Below, piece by piece: positions 6,021-14,163 of a DNA stretch of 28,684 nt. A program made the position numbers and the translations under genes. The stretch is from an uncultured Oscillospiraceae bacterium. GTDB lineage: Bacteria; Bacillota; Clostridia; Oscillospirales; Ruminococcaceae. The notes under the pieces are model-generated. The model ran no database searches. It was given only the letters and a program-made list of their open reading frames with translations, and had not been told where the DNA came from. The DNA lies in contig CAKTAM010000014.1 in the NCBI GenBank assembly GCA_934527255.1, forward strand, positions 1 to 28,684, in the 5' to 3' direction. Position 1 is the stretch's first letter, and every line of letters begins with the position of its first letter.

Positions 6021-8851
6021 GAGCGGCGGCCGCGCCTGGCAGGCTTTGTTTCGGTGCGTTCGGCCTCGCTGTGCGCGGGCGTCGGCTGTGCCGGTTCGGC
6101 GGCCTTTTTGGCGCGGCTGCGCTTGGCGGGCTTTGCTTCAGTGCGTTCGGCCTCGCCGTGGGTGGGCGTCGGCTGTGCCGGTTCGGCGGCTTTTTGGGTG
6201 CGGCCACGCTTGGCGGGCTTTGCTTCGGTGCGTTCGGCCTCGCTGTGCGCGGGCGTCGGCTGTGCCGGTTCGGCGATCTTTTTGGTGCGGCTGCGCTTGG
6301 CAGGCTTTGCTTCGGTGCGTTCGGCCTCGCCGTGCGCGGGCGTCAACTGTGCCGGTTCGGCGGTCTTTTTGGTGCGGCTGCGCTTGGCAGGCTTTGCTTC
6401 GGTGCGTTCGGCCTCGCTGTGCGCGGGCGTCAACTGTGCCGGTTCGGCGGCTTTTTTGGCGCGGCCGCGTTTGGCGGGCTTTGCTTCAGTGCGTTCGGCC
6501 TCGCCGTGGGTGGGCGTCGGCTGTACCGGTTCGGCGGCTTTTTTGGTTCGGCCGCGCTTGGCGGGCTTTGTTTCGGTGCGTTCGGCCTCGCTGTGCGCGG
6601 GCGTCGGCTGTGCCGGTTCGGCGGCTTTTTTGGCGCGGCCGCGTTTGGCGGGCCTGGCCTGCGGTACAGCGGCGTGCCGGGGATGGCGGTCAGCCTTCGG
6701 GGCGACGGGGGCAGCGGCCCCGGCCGCGGCAGGCAGAAAGTCGATTTGCCCCAGCGGCACATTGGCGGCGGCCACGGTGACGGCAAGGCGGTCGCCGACT
6801 GCCCAGCGGCGGCCGGTCAGTGGGTCGTTCAGGGCGACGCCATCGATCACCTCCGGCGCACCGGCGCACAGCGCCTCGGCACGCACCAGCCCCTCGACGG
6901 TGTTATCCAGCATGACATAAACGCCGAACGAGGTCACGGAGGTGATGACGCCCTCGGTGGTCTCGCCCAGATGCTGGCGCATATATTCCGCCTTATAGCA
7001 ATCCTCGCAGCTGCGCTCGACCGTCATGGCGACCAGCTCACGCTCGCTGGAGGTCTGCGAGGCGCGCGCGGCAAATTCGGCCCAGCGGCGGCGGCAGTCC
7101 TGCGGGGCGGCGCCCTCGCAATAGGCGGTGAGAATGCGGTGAATGGCAAGATCGGGGTAGCGGCGGATGGGACTGGTGAAATGGGCGTAATCGGCCAGTG
7201 AAAGCCCGTAATGGCCCAGCGGCTGCGGGCGGTAATCCGCCTTGGCCATGGTGCGCAGCACGGCGGTGTGCACGGCAGCCTCCAGACGGCCGCCGCGGGT
7301 GGCGTCCAGCAGGGCGGAAAGCTCCTGCTGGGTGGGAATGGCCCCTGCAAAGGCATAGGAGACCCCCAGCGCGCCCAGCACCGTGCGCAGATTTTCCACG
7401 CGCTCCGGTTCGGGCGCGGTGTGCACGCGGTACACAAACGGCAGCTGCAGCTCGCGCGCCAGCTGCGCCGCGCAGCCGTTGGCAAGGATCATCAGCTCTT
7501 CAATGATGCATTCGGCCAGCCCGCGCTGACGCCTGCGCACGTCGATGCAGCGCCCGGCTTCATCCAGCACCAGCTGGCTTTCGCCGCTTTCCAGGTTCAT
7601 GCTGCCGCGTTGGCGGCGCTTTTCCTCCAGCAGGCGGTACACCTGCAGCAGGTCGGGCAGCTGCGCGGCCACGGCGCCGTATTTCTGGCAAAGCGCGGGG
7701 TCGCCGCTGCCGTCCAGCAGCCGGTTGACCTCGCTGTAAACGCCCTTCACGCGGGAGCGAATGACGGTTTTGACAAAGCGGAAGCCGGTGACGTTGGCGG
7801 CACGGTCCAGCTGCATGAGGCAGCTGAACGCCAGCCGATCCACCTCCGGGTTCAGGCTGCACAGATCGTTGGAAAGCGCGCCGGGCAGCATGGGGGCCAC
7901 CTGATCGGCGTAATAAACGCTGGTGCCGCGCGCCATGGCCTCTTTATCCAGCGCGGAATACGGGCGCACATAGTGGCTGACATCGGCAATGTGCACGCCC
8001 AGCTGCCAGCCCTCGCCCTCCCGGCAAAGGTGAATGGCGTCGTCCATATCCTTGGTGGAGGCGGAATCCAGCGTGAAGATGGGCAGGCTGCGCAGGTCGG
8101 TGCGGCTCTCCAGCTCCTGCGGGGAAAAATGCGCCTGTGCGGCCTGCGTGCTTTGCACGGAGAGCGCCCCGGCGTGCTTTTGCAGCAGTGCGGCGGCCTG
8201 CCGCACCTTTTCGGGAAATTCGACGGCGACGTGGTTTTCATACAAAATGGCACGGGCGCAGGCGGCGGCAGCGTCGGCGGTGCCGAAGCAGCCCTGCAGC
8301 AGAAAACGGTGCTCGTCGTAATCGCCGCCGCGTTTTTGTACGGCTGCGGCCGCTTTCTGGCCGTCCATGGCAGGCTCCAGCCCGCTGCGCTGCACAAACA
8401 GCGAAAGCTCGGGGCAGAAATCCGGCCGCAGATACCACTGTGCGCCGCGGTTTTCCAGCACGCCGGTAACAAGCCCCTCGCCGCCGGTGATGCGCGTGAT
8501 CTCTCCCTCCCGGCTGCCCTCGCGGCGGGGGTGTGCCGCCAGCGCGACCAGTACCTCATCGCCCGGCAGCGCACCGTGCAGATAGCGCCCGGGAATGAAA
8601 ACATCCTCCTCGCGGCCGGTGGCCTCCAGCGGCTGGGCAAACCCGTATGTGCCGCTGACCCGCGTCATGCGGCAGGCAATGCCGCCGGCGTGCGGCGTGC
8701 GGCGCCCGTCCGGCGAAAAGGGGCGGCCCCGGCGCGCGGGTGCTTCGGCCTGCGTGCGGGCGTGCTTGCGTGCGCGGCCGGTCTGCGGCGCAGCGGCGCG
8801 GCGCTTTTTGGAAGAAGCGGCTTTGGAACGGTGCTCGTTGTGTCTGGTCAT
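6017..8851 (-). CDS. rnr: Ribonuclease R with an expanded repeat tail
   Basis: A 944-residue 3'-to-5' exoribonuclease of the RNase II/R (RNB) family, longer than the usual 700-850. It has a strongly basic N-terminal tail (1-55), an OB/cold-shock-like region, then the RNB domain from about 255. The catalytic aspartates lie in the TLDSASTKDMDD segment (Asp262, Asp268, Asp270, Asp271), followed by VHIADVSHYV and later FTSPIRRYPDL. An S1 domain spans about 627-706. Residues 735-944 are seven near-identical 29-residue repeats plus a partial one. Family members degrade structured RNA, rRNA and mRNA. The start ATG 8851 has GAGGAG close upstream. No clear promoter lies between the cysS terminator and rnr, so read-through is possible. 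The stop codon is inside the thiT -35 box. Confidence 0.95.
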   Translation of the reverse strand: MTRHNEHRSKAASSKKRRAAAPQTGRARKHARTQAEAPARRGRPFSPDGRRTPHAGGIACRMTRVSGTYGFAQPLEATGREEDVFIPGRYLHGALPGDEVLVALAAHPRREGSREGEITRITGGEGLVTGVLENRGAQWYLRPDFCPELSLFVQRSGLEPAMDGQKAAAAVQKRGGDYDEHRFLLQGCFGTADAAAACARAILYENHVAVEFPEKVRQAAALLQKHAGALSVQSTQAAQAHFSPQELESRTDLRSLPIFTLDSASTKDMDDAIHLCREGEGWQLGVHIADVSHYVRPYSALDKEAMARGTSVYYADQVAPMLPGALSNDLCSLNPEVDRLAFSCLMQLDRAANVTGFRFVKTVIRSRVKGVYSEVNRLLDGSGDPALCQKYGAVAAQLPDLLQVYRLLEEKRRQRGSMNLESGESQLVLDEAGRCIDVRRRQRGLAECIIEELMILANGCAAQLARELQLPFVYRVHTAPEPERVENLRTVLGALGVSYAFAGAIPTQQELSALLDATRGGRLEAAVHTAVLRTMAKADYRPQPLGHYGLSLADYAHFTSPIRRYPDLAIHRILTAYCEGAAPQDCRRRWAEFAARASQTSSERELVAMTVERSCEDCYKAEYMRQHLGETTEGVITSVTSFGVYVMLDNTVEGLVRAEALCAGAPEVIDGVALNDPLTGRRWAVGDRLAVTVAAANVPLGQIDFLPAAAGAAAPVAPKADRHPRHAAVPQARPAKRGRAKKAAEPAQPTPAHSEAERTETKPAKRGRTKKAAEPVQPTPTHGEAERTEAKPAKRGRAKKAAEPAQLTPAHSEAERTEAKPAKRSRTKKTAEPAQLTPAHGEAERTEAKPAKRSRTKKIAEPAQPTPAHSEAERTEAKPAKRGRTQKAAEPAQPTPTHGEAERTEAKPAKRSRAKKAAEPAQPTPAHSEAERTETKPARRGRRS
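6023..6649 (-). repeat. 87-bp in-frame tandem repeats at the rnr 3' end
   Basis: Seven 87-bp units (boundaries at 6041, 6128, 6215, 6302, 6389, 6476 and 6563) plus a partial unit next to the stop codon. Each encodes a 29-residue block: a basic half of the form AKRGRxKKAAEP, then a linker and acidic half of the form AQPTPAHSEAERTEAKP. The residue after His alternates strictly Ser/Gly along the seven copies, which indicates a 174-bp two-unit register. Copies differ by few substitutions and none breaks the frame. Confidence 0.97.
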
Positions 8852-8871
8852 GATGCTCCTCTTTTTTTGAG

Positions 8872-8893
8872 GCCGGACGGTCGGCCGTCCGGC
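8872..8893 (-). other. Hairpin in the rnr 5' leader
   Basis: A perfect 9-bp stem GCCGGACGG/CCGTCCGGC with a 4-nt loop lies about 20 nt before the rnr start, just upstream of its ribosome binding site. Read on the minus strand it is followed by CTCAAAAAAA rather than T residues, so it does not look like a terminator. It may be a 5'-protecting or regulatory hairpin. Confidence 0.5.
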
Positions 8894-8907
8894 AGATGCA
8901 GGCGGAT

Positions 8908-8970
8908 AAAAAGGGGCGTTCGCCGTCGGGCCGGGAGGCGTTGGCTCCCGCCGCAGGCAGCGAACGCCCC
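8908..8970 (-). terminator. Intrinsic terminator of cysS
   Basis: Minus strand: an 11-bp outer stem GGGGCGTTCGC/GCGAACGCCCC (8960-8970 with 8913-8923), with an inner GGGAG/CTCCC hairpin, followed by TTTTTAT. Confidence 0.85.
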
Positions 8971-8994
8971 GCGGCCCCGCGCCAAAAGGCGGGG

Positions 8995-10437
8995 TCAGTC
9001 TTTCTTTACCAGCTTGGGCCCCTGGGCGGTATCCTCTACCAGCCAGCCCATGGCGGTCAGCTTGTCCCGCAGGGCGTCGGCCTGCGCCCAGTCTTTGGCC
9101 TGACGGGCCTGTGTGCGGGCGTTTGCCAGCGCCACAGCCTCTTCGGGCGCATCGGCGGCGATCACGCCGCCAACCGTCTGGGGCGCGGCGGCCTCACGGG
9201 TGCGCAGCTCGGCGGCCTTTTCCAGCAGCGAAAGCGAAAGCACCTTGTCAAAGCTGCCAAGCACTGCCAGTCGGGTGGCGTCGTTGGCGTTGGCCTTCAG
9301 CGCATCGTACAGGGCGGTGACGCCCATGGAGGTGTTCAGGTCGTTGCCCACCTGCTGCAGAAATTTTTCGCGCATGGCGGCCACAACGGCATCGTCCACC
9401 GGGCCGTCATTCGGGTGCAGTGCGGCAATGCGGCGCAGCAGCTTCTGGTAGGCCCCGGCGGCGTTGTCCAGGTTTTCCCAGCTGAACACCAGCCCCTTGC
9501 GGTAGTGCGACTGCAGGCAGAAGAAACGGTAGGCCAGCGGGTCATAGCCCTTTTCCTCCAGCAGCGACACCGTCAGAAATTCGCCCTTGGACTTGGACAT
9601 TTTGCCGGTGCTCGTGTTCAGATGGTGCACATGGAACCACTGAGGGCACCACGGATGCCCAAGATAAGCCTCCGACTGGGCGATCTCGTTGGTGTGGTGG
9701 GGGAAAGCGTTGTCGATGCCGCCGCAGTGCAGGTCAAGATATTCGCCGTTGTATTTCAGCGAGATGGCCGAGCACTCGATGTGCCAGCCGGGATAGCCGA
9801 CGCCCCAGGGCGACTCCCACTTCAGGGCCTGATCTTCAAATTTCGATTTGGTGAACCACAGCACAAAATCGTTTTTGCTGCGCTTGTTGGGATCCTCCTC
9901 GACGCCCTCGCGTACGCCGACGGCCAGATCCTCCTCCTCGTGGGCGTTGAACACATAATAGTGTGCCAGGCGAGAGGTGTCAAAATACACGTTGCCGCCC
10001 GCCTGATAGGCATAGCCCTTTTCCAGCAGGGCGGATACCAGCGCAATGTATTCCGGAATGCAGCCGGTGGCGGGCTGCACCACATCCGGCCGCTTGATGT
10101 TCAGCTTGCGGCAATCCTCAAAAAAGGCGTCGGTATAATAGCGGGCGATCTCCAGCACGGTTTTGTGCTCACGCCGCGCGCCCTTGAGCATTTTATCCTC
10201 GCCGGTGTCGGCGTCGGAGGCCAGATGACCCACGTCGGTGATGTTCATCACACGGTTGACATCATAGCCGGAATAGCGCAGAAATTTTTCCAGCACATCC
10301 TCCATGATGTAGGAGCGCAGATTGCCGATGTGGGCAAAATGATAAACGGTCGGGCCGCAGGTGTACATTTCCACATGGCCGGGCGTATGGGTGACAAACG
10401 GTTCTTTTTTGTGGGTGACAGAATTGTACAGATACAT
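8995..10437 (-). CDS. cysS: Cysteine--tRNA ligase
   Basis: A 480-residue class Ia aminoacyl-tRNA synthetase that charges tRNA-Cys with cysteine at the expense of ATP. It shows the HIGN signature at 36-39 and KMSKS at 279-283. Zinc site residues are visible as Cys27 (TCGPTV), Cys222 (WHIECSA), His247/248 and Glu251 (HHTNE). Length is typical. GAGAGGG lies about 6-7 nt before ATG 10437. A consensus promoter at 10533-10561 gives a leader of roughly 90 nt that contains a strong hairpin but is too short for a T-box. rnr follows downstream after a terminator. Confidence 0.98.
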   Translation of the reverse strand: MYLYNSVTHKKEPFVTHTPGHVEMYTCGPTVYHFAHIGNLRSYIMEDVLEKFLRYSGYDVNRVMNITDVGHLASDADTGEDKMLKGARREHKTVLEIARYYTDAFFEDCRKLNIKRPDVVQPATGCIPEYIALVSALLEKGYAYQAGGNVYFDTSRLAHYYVFNAHEEEDLAVGVREGVEEDPNKRSKNDFVLWFTKSKFEDQALKWESPWGVGYPGWHIECSAISLKYNGEYLDLHCGGIDNAFPHHTNEIAQSEAYLGHPWCPQWFHVHHLNTSTGKMSKSKGEFLTVSLLEEKGYDPLAYRFFCLQSHYRKGLVFSWENLDNAAGAYQKLLRRIAALHPNDGPVDDAVVAAMREKFLQQVGNDLNTSMGVTALYDALKANANDATRLAVLGSFDKVLSLSLLEKAAELRTREAAAPQTVGGVIAADAPEEAVALANARTQARQAKDWAQADALRDKLTAMGWLVEDTAQGPKLVKKD

Positions 10438-10464
10438 GGGGTGCCCTCTCTTCCTTGTATGCGC

Positions 10465-10495
10465 AAAAGCCGCCGGGAAAACCGCGGCGGCTTTT
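10465..10495 (-). terminator. Hairpin in the cysS leader, attenuator-like
   Basis: A perfect 10-bp stem AAAAGCCGCC/GGCGGCTTTT (10465-10474 with 10486-10495). Read on the minus strand, the 3' arm ends in TTTTGCGC, so the T-run is within the stem. It lies between the cysS promoter and the start codon. It may end transcripts from the upstream dipeptidase gene or act as a weak attenuator for cysS. Confidence 0.5.
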
Positions 10496-10532
10496 GAAAA
10501 AACAGCGTCCGAATGCCGGTACGGCTGGTTTT

Positions 10533-10561
10533 ATTGTAGCAGTGCCGGTCCGGCTTGTCAA
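10533..10561 (-). promoter_or_regulatory. Promoter of cysS
   Basis: Minus strand: consensus TTGACA (10556-10561), a 17-nt spacer and TACAAT (10533-10538). The TGA of the -35 box is the stop codon of the upstream dipeptidase gene. Confidence 0.9.
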
Positions 10562-11475
10562 GGGCAGACCCACTCGAGCATGCGCAGGGTATTGCCGCCT
10601 GCGACCTTGCGGATCAATGCGTCGGAATAGCCGCGCTCGGCCATCATGGCAATGACCTGTTCGTGCAGGCTGCGCTGCAGCGTCAGCTCGTCGGGGTAGC
10701 GATCCAGCCCGTCGGTATCAAAGCCGAAGGCGATGGCGTCCTCGCCCACCAGCTGCAGGCCGTAATCCAGGTGGCGGAACAGCGCGTCGATGCTTTCCGA
10801 GCCGATGAACGACAGGCACAGGTTGAGGCCGATGATGCCGCCGCTGTCGCGGATGGCCAGCGCCTGCTCATCCGTTAGGTTGCGCGGATGGTTGCAGACG
10901 GTGCGGAAGTTGGAGTGCGTAGCCAGCACCGGCAGGGTGCTGGTGCGCAGAATATCCAGCGTTGTGGCATCGGAGGCGTGCGAAACATCCACCAGAATGT
11001 TCCGGCGGCAGCACTCGCGCACCAGCTCGCGCCCTTCGGCCGAAAGGCCGGTATCCTCCGCCGTGCCGTTGTAGGGGTTGGCGCAGCCGTAGCGGTTATT
11101 CTGGTTCCAGGTCAGTGACAGGCAGCGCAGGCCCTCCTGTGCCAGCGCCTCCAGCCGTTCGGGGCGGCCGTCCAGCGCGCAGGAGCCCTCCACTGAAAGA
11201 AAGATGGCTTTTTTTCCGGCGGCCACGGCGGCGCAGGCCTCGGCCACGGTGCGGCAAAGCGCCAGCCGGTCGGCAAAGCGCACGGCCTGCTCCTTCAGCT
11301 GCTGGCGCATATGGCACATCTGTGCCCACGCCTCCTCCGGCGATACGCCGGGGCGCTCGGTGAACATGGCGGCAAACTGCAGGTGCTGCGCGGCCATGTT
11401 ATACGGGTTGACAAGGCACTCTGCGCCGCTGTCCAGCGTGCAGATGCTGTCGCAGTGGGTGTCGACAACAAACAT
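10558..11475 (-). CDS. M19 family membrane-type dipeptidase
   Basis: A 305-residue zinc dipeptidase of the renal dipeptidase (M19) family, which cleaves dipeptides including D-amino-acid-containing ones. The binuclear zinc ligands can be placed: His7 and Asp9 (VDTHCDS), Glu96 (SVEGS), His166 (VDVSHAS) and His187 (ATHSN), with Asp253 in GFDTDGL. No signal peptide is present, so it is probably cytosolic, as for other bacterial homologues. GGAGGAG lies 8 nt before ATG 11475. It follows a permuted-papain-like gene on the same strand across 134 nt; shared transcription is possible. The stop codon doubles as part of the cysS -35 box. Confidence 0.93.
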   Translation of the reverse strand: MFVVDTHCDSICTLDSGAECLVNPYNMAAQHLQFAAMFTERPGVSPEEAWAQMCHMRQQLKEQAVRFADRLALCRTVAEACAAVAAGKKAIFLSVEGSCALDGRPERLEALAQEGLRCLSLTWNQNNRYGCANPYNGTAEDTGLSAEGRELVRECCRRNILVDVSHASDATTLDILRTSTLPVLATHSNFRTVCNHPRNLTDEQALAIRDSGGIIGLNLCLSFIGSESIDALFRHLDYGLQLVGEDAIAFGFDTDGLDRYPDELTLQRSLHEQVIAMMAERGYSDALIRKVAGGNTLRMLEWVCP

Positions 11476-11609
11476 GGGTTACACTCCTCCTTTTTACAAA
11501 TGCGGCGTCGGGCAAGGCGCAAGGCGCCGCGCCCGGCAAATGGGCAAGGCAGGCGGCACAGGCGGCCGTCTGCCGGAAAAGACCTCTCCGGCACGCGGTG
11601 CGGCGGGGG

Positions 11610-12230
11610 TTACAGTCGGTGCAGGCCGTGCAGCACCAGCTGCCCGGCCTGACGGCAAAGCGCCTTGCCGGATTGCCAGTATACCACCCGGCGGCTGCGG
11701 CGCTCGAAAAAATCAATGGGCCCATGCGAAAAGCGGGTGACATAATCGCCCAGCGTGCCGGTGTAAATGATCTGTTCACGCAGCAGGTTCTCCAGCTGCC
11801 CGATGGTGTGGATCTGCGGCAGCTCCAGCAGCTCGCTGAGAAAGCTGATGCAGGTGTGCGTATATGCCAGCCGGATGTGGCGGCGGAACGGGTAGACCAG
11901 AAGATCGGCAAAGCTGTAGCTGGTGTGCGGCTGCATGAGGCAATAGTGCCGGATGCGCTGCTGCAGCCGGTCATACAGCTGCTGCGAGACCGCTACCCGG
12001 CACACGCGCAGGCCCACGCGGTCGGCCTGCGGCTCGTAGCGGTCGGTGGCCTCCCACACAAAGCCGCCCAGCAGCGGCTCGTGATAGCGGTAGCGTGCAA
12101 ACGAATACAGGGCATCGCCCTCCGGCGTGAAGGAAAAGGCCACATGGTTATAAGGCCGCCTGGTCAGCAGGCGGATGGCCCGGCCTGTCTTGAAGGCGGT
12201 GGCCAGAAAAAAGACATAGACGTGCGGCAT
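11610..12230 (-). CDS. Permuted papain-like (NlpC/P60 superfamily) hydrolase
   Basis: A 206-residue protein in which a His-bearing strand (RPYNHVAFSF, His29) precedes a Cys-bearing helix (YTHTCISFLSELL, Cys127). This order is the hallmark of circularly permuted NlpC/P60 (YiiX/YycO-like) enzymes, known as amidases or endopeptidases acting on peptidoglycan peptides or lipids. The function here is inferred from motif order only. ATG 12230 is preferred: GAGG lies about 10 nt upstream, and the protein then starts directly with the first strand. A TTG 48 nt further upstream has no ribosome binding site. No signal peptide is apparent. It shares strand and spacing with DUF2142 upstream and the dipeptidase downstream. 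Confidence 0.75.
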   Translation of the reverse strand: MPHVYVFFLATAFKTGRAIRLLTRRPYNHVAFSFTPEGDALYSFARYRYHEPLLGGFVWEATDRYEPQADRVGLRVCRVAVSQQLYDRLQQRIRHYCLMQPHTSYSFADLLVYPFRRHIRLAYTHTCISFLSELLELPQIHTIGQLENLLREQIIYTGTLGDYVTRFSHGPIDFFERRSRRVVYWQSGKALCRQAGQLVLHGLHRL

Positions 12231-12343
12231 AAAAAAGTACCTCGCGTAGGAAAAAACAGAAAGAGCGCGGCAGTCCAAAAAACGCCGGGGACGGGCGCTT
12301 TTCCGGCGCGGTCAGCCTGCCCGCGGCAGCGGACGGGCGGCGC

Positions 12344-14068
12344 TTACAGCAGAAACTCGCTGAGCACCCAGCTGACCGGCCCGATAAAGTAGGTTTCAAA
12401 CAGCAGCAGCGCGCCGAGCACGGCGGCCAGAAACCCGGCGGGCAGCAGGGCGGGCAGCGCATCGGCGGCAAGGGGGGAGGCCTGCGGATGGTGCACGGCC
12501 GTCAGCCCGGCCCGGCGCTGCAGCAGGCCCAACCCCTGCGCCGCCAGCAGCAGCCCGGCCGTCAGCACCGGCAGAAAATAGCGGGCCTGCAGGCCGATGA
12601 CGCGCACCATGCCCACCGGCGTATAGGTGATGTACATGGCCATCATGACCCCTGCGCCGTACGCTGCGGCAAAGCAGACAAGCCCGATATTGAGACGGGC
12701 GCACAGCGGGCGGCGGCGCGCCTCGGCAAAGGCGCCGCACACCAGCAGCGCCGCGCTGAGGTAGGCCACGGCGGGCACCGGGGTATCCAGCGCGCCGAAA
12801 GTTCCCAGCCCGGGCAGGAAGAAGACGTTCTCGCTCAGCGTGCCCCACAGCACGGCCAGTGTGCGCAGCGGGTTGCGCAGCACAAACTGCAGCTGCTGCA
12901 GCGGCGCCACGGTGGAGCCCAGCATACGGCCCAGCTCGCCATAATTATGGCGGAAGGTGCGGCCGTACCATGTCAGCAGCGCGCTGAACGCCAGCGCGGC
13001 GGCCAGTGTGATCAGCACGGCCTGCCAGGGGCGCAGCCGCGCCTGCCAGCGCTTTTTTTCTATAAACAGCAGGCCGAAGATCCACAGCAGGTTGATCCAC
13101 GGCTTGGCGGCGTTCATCAGCAGAATGCAGCCCGCAAAGGCCCACAGATGGCGGGAGGTAAAGCTTTCCCGCAGCAGCAGCGCGGCGGCCAGCGCGTACA
13201 GCCCCAGCAGCAGCGCGTCATAGCTGAGCGAGGCGGCCATATACAGCGACAGCGGCAGAAACGCGACGGCAAGAAACACCCCCTGCCAGCGGCGCAGCCC
13301 GCGCAGGGCCAGCCAGATCAGCAAAACGTAAACGGCCAGATTGGCCAGCCGCCCGGCATACAGGCAGCCCAGCGCCGAAAAGCCCGCCAGACGGGCCAGC
13401 GTGATGCCCAGCGCCTGCGGCAGATAGGGCAGCAGCATAACGACGATCGGCTCGGTGCGGACGGGGGCCGTGGGCGACTGCCCCTGCCGCAGGGCGGCCA
13501 GCCCGCTGCGGTAAGCGGCAAAGCAATCGGCGACGGAGCGAACCTCCCCGTCGGGAAGCTTGGCGCTGTCGGGGTCGTCGGCATCGGCCAGGTGGTAATA
13601 TTGCTTGATGGGCTTGCCGTCGTTGCCGTTGGTATAGGCCCCGGGAAAGCAGGCCATCAGCAGATCGACATCATCCGGGTAGCCGCGCTCGGCATCAAAA
13701 TCAAAGCGGCCAAGGCTGATGGCGTAGGCGCGCAGAAAATGCTCGCTTTCATCCGGGGCCTGCATGGGCGGGTTGGCAAAGCAGAAGCACAGCCCCGCCG
13801 CCGCCAACAGCGCGGCGGCTCGCCCCGCGGCGGTGGGAATGAAATGCAGCACGGCCCAGAAGGCGGCGTACAGCACGCTGACAAGGCCGATGGCCAGTGC
13901 CGTCAGCCCCAGCGGGGAAAAGCGGTCAAAGCTGTAAAACACCCGCCAGTAATACACCAGAAAAACGGCCGCTGCGCACAGCACGGCCCACCCAGCCAGC
14001 TGCAGCGCAACGCGGCGGCGGGTGGAAACGGCGGCCTTGCCGCCTGCGGTTTGCCGGTTGGGTCTCAT
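12344..14068 (-). CDS. DUF2142-type polytopic membrane protein
   Basis: A 574-residue protein with about a dozen hydrophobic segments and a large polar loop after the third. The sequence NPPMQAPDESEHFLRAYAI near residue 105 matches the (A/P)PDE..H motif at the first extracytoplasmic loop of DUF2142 proteins, whose topology resembles GT-C glycosyltransferases. Family members often lie in cell-surface polysaccharide loci; here no such genes are adjacent, so the substrate is unknown. ATG 14068 has AGGAG 9 nt upstream; the TTG two codons earlier is less likely. No clear promoter of its own is visible in the 95-nt gap after the CPBP gene. Confidence 0.82.
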   Translation of the reverse strand: MRPNRQTAGGKAAVSTRRRVALQLAGWAVLCAAAVFLVYYWRVFYSFDRFSPLGLTALAIGLVSVLYAAFWAVLHFIPTAAGRAAALLAAAGLCFCFANPPMQAPDESEHFLRAYAISLGRFDFDAERGYPDDVDLLMACFPGAYTNGNDGKPIKQYYHLADADDPDSAKLPDGEVRSVADCFAAYRSGLAALRQGQSPTAPVRTEPIVVMLLPYLPQALGITLARLAGFSALGCLYAGRLANLAVYVLLIWLALRGLRRWQGVFLAVAFLPLSLYMAASLSYDALLLGLYALAAALLLRESFTSRHLWAFAGCILLMNAAKPWINLLWIFGLLFIEKKRWQARLRPWQAVLITLAAALAFSALLTWYGRTFRHNYGELGRMLGSTVAPLQQLQFVLRNPLRTLAVLWGTLSENVFFLPGLGTFGALDTPVPAVAYLSAALLVCGAFAEARRRPLCARLNIGLVCFAAAYGAGVMMAMYITYTPVGMVRVIGLQARYFLPVLTAGLLLAAQGLGLLQRRAGLTAVHHPQASPLAADALPALLPAGFLAAVLGALLLFETYFIGPVSWVLSEFLL

Positions 14069-14163
14069 GGTCAAAGGCTCCTTTTTCTGTCAAATATCGG
14101 CTGCGGACACGGGCGGCCCTGCAAAAAGGGCGCCGGGCCGCAGAGAAAATGCTGCGCAGCGGG

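Noticed and set aside
6023..6649. CRISPR-like periodicity
   Set aside because: The units are contiguous, in-frame coding repeats with no variable spacers, and no cas genes are nearby.
6014..7201. Repetitive plus-strand frame over the 87-bp repeats
   Set aside because: It arises because the repeats are open in several frames; the minus-strand frame continues a complete RNase R and is the real one.
7211..9103. Long plus-strand frame opposite rnr
   Set aside because: It is the antisense shadow of the RNase R gene in GC-rich DNA. It has no ribosome binding site or domain, while the minus strand has clear RNB and S1 motifs.
8896..10497. Plus-strand frame opposite cysS
   Set aside because: It is an antisense shadow of a clear cysteinyl-tRNA synthetase.
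10438..10540. T-box riboswitch before cysS
   Set aside because: The leader is only about 90 nt and lacks the conserved T-box sequence and specifier stem.
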